Below are positions 1 through 6,900 of a stretch of DNA of 8,121 nucleotides, piece by piece. Position 1 is the first letter of the stretch. The number at the start of each line of letters is the position of its first letter. The stretch is from the NCBI GenBank assembly GCA_014237955.1, contig JABABY010000085.1, positions 1-8,121 of the forward strand, given 5' to 3'. The stretch comes from Planctomycetota bacterium. Its GTDB lineage: Bacteria; Planctomycetota; Planctomycetia; Pirellulales; UBA7805. The notes under the pieces were generated by a model that was not told the DNA's origin, searched no databases, and saw only the letters and a program-made list of their open reading frames with translations. A program made the translations under genes and the position numbers.

Positions 1-302
1 GACCCCCCGGCAACCGGAATCCGCACCCTGAAGAGTCCGACAACTGTCGGACATTCCTGGATCGCCAATTGGCAATCATCAAACCCGAGTTTATCTGTTG
101 CCTTGGTGCCGTCGCTGCCCAGAACCTACTCAATACCACAACGCCGATTGGTAAACTACGAGGCACGCTTCACGACTATCTGGGAATCCGCGTCGTCTGC
201 ACCTACCACCCCGCTTACTTGCTTCGCAATCCATCTGCAAAAAAGAGCACCTGGGAAGATATTCAGTTACTCATGGATGCCATGAATATCGAAAAGCCTT
301 AG
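1..302 (+). CDS. Uracil-DNA glycosylase, family 4 (Fe-S type), C-terminal part
   Basis: Removes uracil from DNA as the first step of base excision repair in the cytoplasm. The reading frame is open from the left edge of the window (first full codon at base 3) and ends with TAG at 300-302, giving 99 residues; family 4 enzymes are usually about 200 residues or more, so roughly half is missing off the edge and the true start is not visible. The fragment opens with PPGNRNPHPEE, which fits the family's 'CRPPGNR.P..EE' block. A Cys follows at fragment residue 15 (DNCRTFL), in the place of the last iron-sulfur ligand. Next come the CLGAVAAQ strand (33-40), KLRG (51-54) and the active-site loop HPAYLLRNP (69-77). 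The TTG at 69 is internal, because the homology continues upstream of it. It converges on the kinase gene with a 45-base gap and no clear terminator hairpin. Confidence 0.92.
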   Translation, partial: PPGNRNPHPEESDNCRTFLDRQLAIIKPEFICCLGAVAAQNLLNTTTPIGKLRGTLHDYLGIRVVCTYHPAYLLRNPSAKKSTWEDIQLLMDAMNIEKP

Positions 303-347
303 AATGGATCTGCTTGGGGGCACTACTGAAAGAATTGCGAGACAACA

Positions 348-1829
348 CTAGACGAGAGCGTGGGGCACTAAACGATCCAACACCTCTCGGAAGTGGCCAA
401 GAGTGATTGGCATCTGCAAAATAACGTGATGATCTCGCCCGTCTGTCCGGTTGGCCCATTTTTGATGCTCTTTGCCAAGCAGTAGTATCGCAGGGACTCC
501 AATGGTAGCTGGATTTCCAATAAACTGCTCGTAAGCTTCTACTGCCGATTCGCCAACTTCGACGGTACTGAAGACGAGACATTGGGCAGGAGGATGCGTT
601 TCGTGGAAACGATCCATTGCACGTTGTGGGTTACCGGTCATGAGAACGCGAAATCCACGACTCTTAAGATGTTGTCGCAACATATTTTGCATTTTCGAAT
701 CTGCTTCAACAAGCATCACCGAACGTCGCGGCTTGTTTCGTCGCGATGTACGAGATTCCTCATCTTCAATAACCGTATCATCATCTTGCTGCAGCAATTG
801 CATTGGATCCGGCTCACTCAGAGTGCGTTGTGCTTTTTCCAGGTCGATGAGCAACTCCTTAGGGGATTGATATCGCCCGTCCGGATCAATTACCATCGCT
901 TTTTTTACAACGGCCATCAAAGGATGTGGCAAGTCTGGGAGCACTTTTTCGATCGGAACCACTTTCGCAAACCGCGATTTTGTCAATCGATTCACACGAT
1001 TTTTTGTTTCTGGCAATGGTGATTGGCCACTTAGAAGGTGGTAAAGCATACAGCCTGTAAAATAGATGTCGCTACGGGGATCATTACGTCGAACACGGGT
1101 CGAACGCTCCAGGGCTGCGTAATCGATCGTGCGAGGATTTGTGTGATGAGTAATCGCCTCATCGACATCGAAGGCTCCTGCGAGGCCAAAGTCCGCAAGC
1201 TTTGCCGTTCCACGGCCTGAGACAAGCACGTTACTCAGCTTGATATCGCGATGGGTAACACCCTTCCGCAACGCATAATCGAGCGCTGCTGCCACATCTT
1301 TGATCAGATGGATTGCTTCGTCCGGCGCACACTGTTTGCGTATTTTAATGAACTCTCGAAGATTTCTTCCTTCAACAAACTCCATTACAAGAAAATGGGA
1401 TTTTTCATGTTGTGCAATTTCCTGAACAGCGACAATGTTGGGGTGGCGTAATGTCAGCCCGACTTCACCTTCATGATAGAAATCTTCAACCTTCTTTGGG
1501 TTCGTGGCAACCTTGCGTCTGATAACCTTCAAGGCCACAACTTCACCAGTCACTGTATGCACTGCACGATAAACTCGGGCAAATGAACCGCGACCTACCA
1601 GGTACAGAATTTTGTAGCTGCCAAAGAAGAAGCCTTTTTTTTCGCCGCGTTGCAATCGATTTAATTGGTATCCGGTGAGCAGTTCCCGACGCAGGAGAAT
1701 CTCGGAAAACTCTTCTACCGATACATTGCGACTACCAAGGAACGACCATACATCTCGGAGCTGACGATCGTCGATCAGCTTGAGATCAAAGGCGGCCTGC
1801 GCAAGTTGTTCTGCTGAGAAAGAAGCCAT
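348..1829 (-). CDS. Ser/Thr protein kinase fused to a degenerate receiver domain
   Basis: A cytosolic eukaryotic-type protein kinase of 493 residues counted from the ATG at 1829. A GTG at 1841 would add four residues; neither start has a strong ribosome site. Residues 1-70 are a helical lead-in ending in the ELLTGYQ...GFFFGSYKIL block. The kinase domain (about 72-340) has the glycine loop GRGSFARVY (79-87), the ATP lysine K101 in VALK, HRDIKLSN (193-200, catalytic D195), DFG (213-215), an APE equivalent YAALE (237-241) and SDIYFTG with D254. All catalytic residues are present, so it should be active. After an acidic then basic linker (about 340-369) the last 124 residues follow the beta/alpha pattern of a response-regulator receiver (RRSVMLVEADS, then VPAILLLG and LQMPI). 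The phospho-acceptor Asp is replaced (S421/T422), the switch Thr by L451 and the conserved Lys by M473. No membrane segment is seen, unlike many bacterial sensor kinases of this class. Its substrate is unknown. Confidence 0.93.
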   Translation of the reverse strand: MASFSAEQLAQAAFDLKLIDDRQLRDVWSFLGSRNVSVEEFSEILLRRELLTGYQLNRLQRGEKKGFFFGSYKILYLVGRGSFARVYRAVHTVTGEVVALKVIRRKVATNPKKVEDFYHEGEVGLTLRHPNIVAVQEIAQHEKSHFLVMEFVEGRNLREFIKIRKQCAPDEAIHLIKDVAAALDYALRKGVTHRDIKLSNVLVSGRGTAKLADFGLAGAFDVDEAITHHTNPRTIDYAALERSTRVRRNDPRSDIYFTGCMLYHLLSGQSPLPETKNRVNRLTKSRFAKVVPIEKVLPDLPHPLMAVVKKAMVIDPDGRYQSPKELLIDLEKAQRTLSEPDPMQLLQQDDDTVIEDEESRTSRRNKPRRSVMLVEADSKMQNMLRQHLKSRGFRVLMTGNPQRAMDRFHETHPPAQCLVFSTVEVGESAVEAYEQFIGNPATIGVPAILLLGKEHQKWANRTDGRDHHVILQMPITLGHFREVLDRLVPHALV

Positions 1830-1841
1830 CGTCCACACCAC

Positions 1842-2253
1842 TTCTGAGCGTACTCAACCCCAAAGAATCCACGGCTCACTGAACAACGGCTATCAAAAGC
1901 ATTTTACAGCTTTTTCCAGGCGCTAGAGCATGACTCCATAGTATGCAACCTTCCAAGGGCAGGCAATGCAAGTGCATGCCCAATGCCCTCAATCGACCCA
2001 TTTAAAGGGAAAAACCCCCCGATATCTTCCTCCACAAGCCAGTGCCCGATACACCAGCTATGGCAATCTCTAGTAACGATTTTCAGTCCACCCCGCTCAC
2101 CCTGGCCAAACCCGACATGGAGGCAACCAGCGCGACGCAATGTATTACCCTGGAATATATGTCTCCGAATTTCATCGAAAAACGGCAGACTATTATAATT
2201 CCAATAGCGCAGAGACCCTCTAGGAAATTTCAACAGCCCTGCAAAAGCGCATC
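1842..2253. other. 412-base stretch without a convincing gene
   Basis: Two open frames overlap here on opposite strands. A minus-strand frame at 1904-2233 (109 codons) starts at TTG, 20 bases after the stop of the 2254-2538 gene. A plus-strand frame at 2042-2257 (71 codons) starts at GTG. Neither protein resembles a family I recognise, neither has a well-placed ribosome site, and they cannot both be real. The minus one is slightly favoured because its TAA sits inside a small AT-rich hairpin: AAAAGC at 1895-1900 pairs with GCTTTT at 1909-1914, a weak terminator-like element. A second hairpin at 1962-1980 pairs GGC-ATGC with GCATGCC around an AAGT loop, with one bulged A, and has no T-run. The kinase promoter probably lies at the left end, but I see no consensus boxes. 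Confidence 0.4.
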
Positions 2254-2538
2254 CTAGAATTTTTCTTCCAATTGCTCGCGATACTCATCTCGTTCACGTC
2301 GTGTTGCCTCAAGATCAAACATCAAGTATTTCATGTCGAGACGTAGTTGGCTCAAGGCATCTTGGACAAGAGATAAGATTCGGCGACGGCGCTTGGTGCT
2401 GTTGGCTACGCGCTTGATCATGGGTTCAATTTGCAGGCGATATGGCTCTGGCAACGATGCAACAGCGGCCATTACATTGCGAAGATCAGCGGGTAACTCT
2501 TCAACTTTTTCAGCGATTAGGGACTGTGCTTCACTCAT
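2254..2538 (-). CDS. Small charged helical protein, unknown function
   Basis: A 94-residue protein I cannot assign to a named family. The start is taken as the ATG at 2536-2538, because GGAG lies 11 bases upstream and the protein begins MSEAQSLIAEKVEELPADL; the open frame runs 27 codons further upstream to 2619, but that extension has no ribosome site. The sequence is hydrophilic and almost entirely helix-forming. Residues about 1-35 carry LPADLRNVMAAVASLPEPY, then a basic cluster TKRRRR (about residues 48-53), and the last 35 residues (DMKYLMFDLEATRRERDEY, then REQLEEKF) look like a coiled coil. There are no cysteines or membrane segments. The basic patch plus coiled coil would suit a small dimer that binds nucleic acid or protein, but that is a guess. 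It is divergent from the 2813 gene across 274 bases and lies upstream of the kinase on the same strand. Confidence 0.72.
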   Translation of the reverse strand: MSEAQSLIAEKVEELPADLRNVMAAVASLPEPYRLQIEPMIKRVANSTKRRRRILSLVQDALSQLRLDMKYLMFDLEATRRERDEYREQLEEKF

Positions 2539-2812
2539 GTTATGTTTTTCTCCAGGTTTGCAGTATTGCGACTGCTTTATTCGCACACTCCGTGCCAGCA
2601 GAACCAACGCATGCTTCATCCTAACGCCCTAAGCCCAATCTTGGCAAGCATTTTGTCATCTTTGAATTATTTTATGGGCCCCGGCCACCCGAACGAAAAT
2701 TACACTGGAAATTCGACGCAAATCCTGCTACAAGGCCCGCTTACGCTAATAAAAGCGGTGCTGCTGCGCGCGTGGTTTTTTTGCCACATCGTTAAGCCTT
2801 TGTTAAACGTAT
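2539..2812. promoter_or_regulatory. Divergent intergenic region between 2254-2538 (-) and 2813-5569 (+)
   Basis: This region must hold the promoters of both flanking genes, but no good sigma-70 pair stands out. Small symmetric elements are present: GCAGT (2560-2564) pairs with ACTGC (2571-2575) around a 6-base loop, directly upstream of the minus-strand ribosome site; CCGCTT (2737-2742) pairs with AAGCGG (2753-2758). Close to the plus-strand start, TTAA occurs twice in 'GTTAAGCCTTTGTTAAACG', which could be an operator half-site pair or chance. None is strong enough to name. Confidence 0.35.
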
Positions 2813-5569
2813 ATGTCGTTATCTTGCATCAAACCTGAACTTTTTTGGTCGTATGCCACAAATTGCCCTCGGGCCGCATTTCGACCAGCCTTAGTTTTCT
2901 ATTCTCTGGCAATCGGTTGGAGTCTGTTTGCTTCGCCCCTCGCCGGTGCAACAGTCCTTGTTGAAGATTTTGAGGGCCCACAAACTTGCTGGCAATTTGG
3001 TCCTGCCAATACTGCTTTTCAAGTTCTCTCACACCAACGCGTACGCTCTCCGGTACACAGCGGATCATGGTCTGAATCGATACGTATTTTTGGCCATGGT
3101 GGTTCGTATGTGTATGCTACCTCTGACATCGGTCGGGCTCAGGTTATCGATGAACTAGCACTTTCTGTATGGCTTCGCTCAAACCATCCCGGCCTACAAC
3201 TGGCGGCTCGCGTGGTCCTGCCACGAACGCAAGATCTTAAAACCGGCAAACCCATGACCCTTCGGGTGTACGGCGAACAGTACCAGAATGTGGGCCGTTG
3301 GCAGCAAATTTCTTTAGACAATATCTCACAGCGAGTCATGCGCCAGGCCCGCATCATGCGGAGTGGAGATGGCAGACAGGTTGATCACCGCGAAGCCTAC
3401 ATTGATCGCATTCTGATCAATGTCTATGGGGGGCCCGGGATTACGGATGTGTGGGTTGACGATCTGGAAATCGAGGGCTTTGTTGGCAAGAGGATCGATC
3501 CAGCCGCTACTGCCAGAGGACAAACGGACCGCGAGAAGCAAACCCAATCTTCTCAAGGGCCCTTGATTGAGCTCCAAGATTCACAACTCACGGTTGCCGG
3601 CAAGCCATTTTTTCCACTGATCGTCCAGTACCAAGGGGAGCCATTTGCATATCTTAAAAGCAAAGGGTTCAACACGATCTGGCTGCCCCAGCCCCCCACA
3701 GCCGATCAAATAACGCAAGCAAACAAAAACAACCTCTGGCTCTTTAGTCCACCACTACAATCTGAAAACAGCAGTACCGCAGAGACCACAACCGGCAGCC
3801 CTTTGGGAACGGATCGGGTACTTGCCTGGCATGACGGTTCAGATTCTAGCGAACAACACTCCGACAATATCTTTGGAAGGCCGGGAGATCGTTTTCACAA
3901 GTGGAAACCAATCGTTGGATATGCTGATCAAAAAGGTCAATTCGCGCCTTGCGACATCACCCTCTTAAAAAAATGTCCTATCGGAACGAGCCTGGAAATG
4001 GGGGACTATGCCGCTTGGCTAGCAACACACATCGACAACCGCAGCAAGCGGAAAGTCTATTGGAATACCGTCCAAACACAGCGATCCCGAACGCCCGATG
4101 AAATAACGCCCGCTTCAAAACTAAAATCAGGGTCCACTTTTTCATTCCGAAGAGACCTTTCCTATACCGAATTGCGCTGCCTTGTCATGGAATCGTTAAT
4201 GGCTGGAGTCCGCGGACTGGTGTTTCTTTCCGATTCGCCCTTGAATGGAAGGGTGCCGGAGACAATGCGGCGAGCGGCAGCCCTGGAGTTGATCAATGTT
4301 GAACTAAATCTCATTTATTCACTGCTCGCCGAAAACCAAATCAAAACGCCGGTACGTTGCCATCCTAGTAGCGTGGTTGCTTCCGCAATCCAGATCAATC
4401 GCGTTCACCTGATTCTGCAAACCCTCCGAGCGAACGGAAGTCAATATGTTGGCATACCGGCACCGGACCATCCTGTTGCCTTTATCATTCCTGGCATTCC
4501 TGACACAGCACGTGCTTTTACACTCAGCCCGTTGGGACTCACAACCGTCTCGCAGCAACGCATCGCCGGTGGCACCCGCATCACATTACCGCGCCTGGGT
4601 CCCATGACTCTTCTGCTCCTCTCAACGGACCGAACAACCATCCGTCAAACCGCCCGTCAGTTAGCGGCAGTTCAAAACCGGGCCAGAACGTTGTTTTCAA
4701 AAATTGTTCAAGCAGAACTAGAGTCGTTAACCACAACAAATCAACAACTCCGGCCCTTGGTACAAACGACCGCCGTTGCGCACCATATCTCACAGGCCGA
4801 AGGTCTGCAGCGACAAGCAAGCGAAGCACGTCGCGTCAAAGATTATCGTCACGCTTATCAATTGGATTGTCGTGCTTTTGAGCAGATCGGCACAGCACAA
4901 CGAAGACTTTGGATGGATGCCGTGGACCTATTCGGCCCGCCAACCCGTCTTGTCAGTCTCACGAGTTTTGAAACATTGCCAGCAGCCTACAGTTGGCCGG
5001 AGTATGCCGCCCATGCCCGTCTGAGTGAAAATCTCCTCCCCAGCGGCAAAATGGAACTTCCCCCAGAATTGCTCTCGGCCCCTTGGCAGACCTTATTTCC
5101 GGACAGCCGAAAGGGAACAAACCATGCCACGATTAGTGAAATCCAACCTCATAGCGGGCGTGCCTGTATGCACATCCATGCGCGGCCGTCTCAAAACTCC
5201 GCGTCGCCAGGCAACCATTTCCTGACGGTCCAAAGTCCCCAGATACCGATTGTTGGTGGACACTTTTATGAAATCCGCCTCTGGGTGCGGGCAGAGGGGT
5301 TGGGCAGAGAGAGCGAAAACCAACTTCTCATGTATGATTCGATCGGAGGGCCTGATCTCGCGACACGGAAAAAGAATACATCCGGTTGGGAACCAGTTAC
5401 TGTCTACCGTAAAGCTGCAAAGAACGAACCTTTGAAGATCTTTATATCTCTACAAGGTTCTGGCGATGTCTGGGTCGATGATATTGCCGTACGGAAACTT
5501 TCGCCATCGATCGCACCGCACCATTCGGTATTGGCAAATCCAGCCATCACCACCGAAGAAACACCTTAG
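2813..5569 (+). CDS. Exported multidomain glycoside-hydrolase-like protein with two beta-sandwich domains
   Basis: A 918-residue protein, probably exported. The N-terminus has a hydrophobic stretch (about 25-46, PALVFYSLAIGWSLFASPLA) ending in an AGA-type signal-peptidase site, though the preceding 24 residues make a long n-region. Residues about 47-222 look like a jelly-roll carbohydrate-binding-type domain (VLVEDFEGP... ending DVWVDDLEIEG). A Ser/Gln-rich linker leads to a barrel-like core (about 255-610) that begins VAGKPFFPLIVQYQGEPFAY followed by LKSKGFNTIWL, the typical opening of TIM-barrel glycosidases, and continues with GTSLEMGDYAAWLA (391-404) and LVMESLMAGVRGLVFLSDS (457-475). Residues 610-700 are helical. 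A second beta-sandwich (about 715-896) starts TSFE and ends in a matching DVWVDDIAVRKL. I cannot name the catalytic acids or substrate. The ATG at 2813 is the only plausible start; its ribosome site is weak. The stop overlaps the fxsA stop by 4 bases. Confidence 0.85.
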   Translation: MSLSCIKPELFWSYATNCPRAAFRPALVFYSLAIGWSLFASPLAGATVLVEDFEGPQTCWQFGPANTAFQVLSHQRVRSPVHSGSWSESIRIFGHGGSYVYATSDIGRAQVIDELALSVWLRSNHPGLQLAARVVLPRTQDLKTGKPMTLRVYGEQYQNVGRWQQISLDNISQRVMRQARIMRSGDGRQVDHREAYIDRILINVYGGPGITDVWVDDLEIEGFVGKRIDPAATARGQTDREKQTQSSQGPLIELQDSQLTVAGKPFFPLIVQYQGEPFAYLKSKGFNTIWLPQPPTADQITQANKNNLWLFSPPLQSENSSTAETTTGSPLGTDRVLAWHDGSDSSEQHSDNIFGRPGDRFHKWKPIVGYADQKGQFAPCDITLLKKCPIGTSLEMGDYAAWLATHIDNRSKRKVYWNTVQTQRSRTPDEITPASKLKSGSTFSFRRDLSYTELRCLVMESLMAGVRGLVFLSDSPLNGRVPETMRRAAALELINVELNLIYSLLAENQIKTPVRCHPSSVVASAIQINRVHLILQTLRANGSQYVGIPAPDHPVAFIIPGIPDTARAFTLSPLGLTTVSQQRIAGGTRITLPRLGPMTLLLLSTDRTTIRQTARQLAAVQNRARTLFSKIVQAELESLTTTNQQLRPLVQTTAVAHHISQAEGLQRQASEARRVKDYRHAYQLDCRAFEQIGTAQRRLWMDAVDLFGPPTRLVSLTSFETLPAAYSWPEYAAHARLSENLLPSGKMELPPELLSAPWQTLFPDSRKGTNHATISEIQPHSGRACMHIHARPSQNSASPGNHFLTVQSPQIPIVGGHFYEIRLWVRAEGLGRESENQLLMYDSIGGPDLATRKKNTSGWEPVTVYRKAAKNEPLKIFISLQGSGDVWVDDIAVRKLSPSIAPHHSVLANPAITTEETP

Positions 5570-6045
5570 GCGTCGTTGTCGGCCGTTTCATCCGCCGGAT
5601 CCCGCTCGATGATGTGACTCTCAATGATCACATCACGAGGCCACGTCGATTGGCCCTGCGAATCCTGTCGATTGAATCCAGATTGAACACCACGCATCAA
5701 GCGCACCTTGATTCGCTCCCGCAGGTGTGATCGCATGGGTGGGACAAGAAGCAAAAAACCGGCTGCATCGGTGAGCACTCCGGGTGTTATCAAGAGAGCA
5801 CCGGCAACAAAAATCATCAAACCATCCAATAAGGATGTCGTGGGTACCTGTCCACTCGTAAGTTCCGCATGCAATCGATGGCGCCAGCGGAGTCCTTGTT
5901 GTTTGGCAAGCAGAGCGCCGACAAAGCCCGTAAACAAGACCAGCACTATGGTCCACTGCCATGTGATTACTTCTTTGATTTCCCAAAGGAGATAAAGCTC
6001 GACCATTGGTACGAGCGTAAAGAGAAGCATCAGTTTGAGTAGCAC
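5566..6045 (-). CDS. fxsA: FxsA family cytoplasmic membrane protein
   Basis: A small inner-membrane protein of 159 residues. The family is named for E. coli FxsA, whose overproduction relieves F-plasmid exclusion of phage T7; its ordinary role is not known. Seen here: a first membrane segment with the family start LMLLFTLVPMVELYLLWEI (5-23), a second at WQWTIVLVLFTGFVGALLA (29-47), the soluble loop KQQGLRW, and a hydrophobic pair around SLLDGLMIFVAGALLITPG (71-89) and VLTDAAGFLLLVPPMR (90-105), which is the best conserved part of the family. The tail is polar and ends in DVIIESHIIERDP plus acidic residues. I take the GTG at 6043-6045 as the start because GGAGG lies 8 bases upstream and the nearest longer choice, ATG at 6087, falls inside the promoter and hairpin. 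The 3' end overlaps the convergent 918-residue gene by 4 bases. Confidence 0.93.
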   Translation of the reverse strand: MLLKLMLLFTLVPMVELYLLWEIKEVITWQWTIVLVLFTGFVGALLAKQQGLRWRHRLHAELTSGQVPTTSLLDGLMIFVAGALLITPGVLTDAAGFLLLVPPMRSHLRERIKVRLMRGVQSGFNRQDSQGQSTWPRDVIIESHIIERDPADETADNDA

Positions 6046-6053
6046 AATGAATG

Positions 6054-6058
6054 CCTCC
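6054..6058 (-). promoter_or_regulatory. Ribosome binding site of fxsA
   Basis: The minus strand reads GGAGG, then CATTCATT (8 bases), then GTG. This is a full-strength Shine-Dalgarno at ideal spacing in a window where most genes have weak ones. It decides the GTG start at 6045 over the upstream in-frame ATG at 6087, and over the in-frame ATG at 6028-6030 (residue 6). Confidence 0.85.
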
Positions 6059-6066
6059 AGCACATG

Positions 6067-6103
6067 AAAACGAGCCGCCTTCTGCATTATACAGGGCGGC
6101 TCG
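6067..6103 (-). terminator. Intrinsic terminator-like hairpin after the thioredoxin-like gene
   Basis: CGAGCCGCC (6071-6079) and GGCGGCTCG (6095-6103) are perfect 9-base inverted arms. Inside them CTG and CAG can add three more pairs, leaving a 7-base loop and a 2-base bulge. Read on the minus strand the stem is followed at once by TTTT (6067-6070). It begins about 46 bases past the stop of the 6149-6631 gene, so it is well placed to end that transcript. The T-run is short, so termination may be partial. Confidence 0.65.
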
Positions 6104-6112
6104 CGCTGTCAA
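6086..6112 (-). promoter_or_regulatory. Consensus sigma-70 promoter reading into fxsA
   Basis: On the minus strand there is a perfect -35 hexamer TTGACA (6107-6112) and a perfect -10 hexamer TATAAT (6086-6091), separated by 15 bases. The spacer is 2 bases shorter than the usual 17, which may reduce strength. Transcription would begin near 6079-6080, giving a leader of about 35 bases before the GTG at 6045 with its GGAGG. The -10 box lies in the loop of the 6071-6103 hairpin and the spacer overlaps one hairpin arm. Confidence 0.7.
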
Positions 6113-6148
6113 ACTTCAGTACCACACGGGTACGAAAATGATCTATCG

Positions 6149-6631
6149 TCACGTGTAGCAGACGGTCGGCGTTGAACGGAACGTTGATAGCTCGACCTTT
6201 GGTCGCGTTCCTTCCCGGTAGGAGATGAGCATTGTCGCCCAATCTAAATCCGAGATGTTTCCAGCCTTACGAAAAAGGATGCGCTTGAGATGCTTGTCTG
6301 TAATGACAGTGTAGGGAAACTGAGTCGCTCCAAAAAGATTCGCTATTTCCTGACCAGATTCGCTAGTGACATCAATGCGACAGAGTGTGTAAGGGCTCAA
6401 CAAACTCGATTTCTCCCGTCGCGACAAATCACTCACCTGTTGGAACTGGGAGGATCGCTCCAACGGCTTTTCAAACACCACCAAGAGGGGTTTGGCCTCG
6501 ATTTGCGAGGTTCTGTAGGCTTCAGCATAGTCGTCCAACCATGAATCGGCGAAAGCCGGGGCTGCAAAAAAAGCGAGACAACCAAGTATAAGGGTGAGTT
6601 TGGCAGTCGTTTTTTGGATGATCACCTTCAT
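6149..6631 (-). CDS. Exported thioredoxin-fold-like protein lacking a CXXC
   Basis: A 160-residue protein predicted to be exported. The ATG at 6629-6631 is preferred: it is preceded by GGAG (spacing only 3) and followed at once by a standard signal peptide, MKVIIQKTTAKLTLILGCLA then FFAAPAFA, with likely cleavage after A28. The open frame extends 43 codons upstream to 6760, but this adds residues that would bury the signal peptide. The mature part starts DSWLDDYAEAYRTSQIEAKP, followed by LLVVFEKP (49-56), the opening helix and strand of a thioredoxin-like fold. TLCRIDVTS (82-90), LFGATQFPYTVITD (99-112) with P106 at the cis-proline position, and LDWATMLISYREG at the end fit the same fold. The usual CXXC after the first strand is replaced by EKPLERS, so no dithiol chemistry is expected. 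The only cysteines in the mature part are C84 and C158. A role as a binding or chaperone-like protein is an inference. Confidence 0.75.
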   Translation of the reverse strand: MKVIIQKTTAKLTLILGCLAFFAAPAFADSWLDDYAEAYRTSQIEAKPLLVVFEKPLERSSQFQQVSDLSRREKSSLLSPYTLCRIDVTSESGQEIANLFGATQFPYTVITDKHLKRILFRKAGNISDLDWATMLISYREGTRPKVELSTFRSTPTVCYT

Positions 6632-6817
6632 GTTCTCCAGATTTTCGGGCAGGGGCAGAGCGGAGGAGCAAAACAACCCGATTCGAATTGATTGCCCAAA
6701 TTTTGGCTGTCGGAAAGATTTGTAGGCCACATTCGTACCAAGAGGCGCAATTTTGGACAAGTGGGTTAAATAAATAAAGTTTGTCGATCTATTGATCGGG
6801 GTAAGAATTGAACCTCC

Positions 6818-6852
6818 ATTTCCTCAATAATAATCAACAAACAAGAGGAAAT
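6818..6852. repeat. Inverted repeat downstream of the GTPase gene
   Basis: ATTTCCTC (6818-6825) and GAGGAAAT (6845-6852) form perfect 8-base arms around a 19-base A-rich loop. It lies 49 bases past the stop of the 6901-8052 gene. No T-run follows on the minus strand, so it is not a textbook terminator; it could protect an mRNA end or be a protein site in the 269-base gap before the next gene (6632-6900). The same gap holds two AATAAATAAA tracts and a short CGATC/GATCG hairpin (6785-6798). Confidence 0.4.
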
Positions 6853-6900
6853 CCGACGGGGGTCAATCCGGGCCAATAAATAAACAACTGCTTATCTGTC

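Noticed and set aside
582..1022. A 146-codon plus-strand open frame inside the kinase gene.
   Set aside because: It is antisense to a kinase with intact motifs along its whole length, has no recognisable motif and has no ribosome site; it is a shadow.
2539..2619. A 27-residue N-terminal extension of the small helical protein.
   Set aside because: The ATG at 2538 has GGAG upstream and begins the regular helical sequence; the extension has no ribosome site and covers the 2560-2575 hairpin.
5633..6112. A 159-codon minus-strand frame overlapping fxsA in another phase.
   Set aside because: The fxsA frame has the clear family motifs and the strong ribosome site; this one has neither.
6799..6817. 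The minus strand contains GGTTCAATTC, resembling a tRNA T-loop.
   Set aside because: The flanking bases do not pair into a T-stem and I find no anticodon or acceptor arm around it, so no tRNA or tRNA remnant is called.
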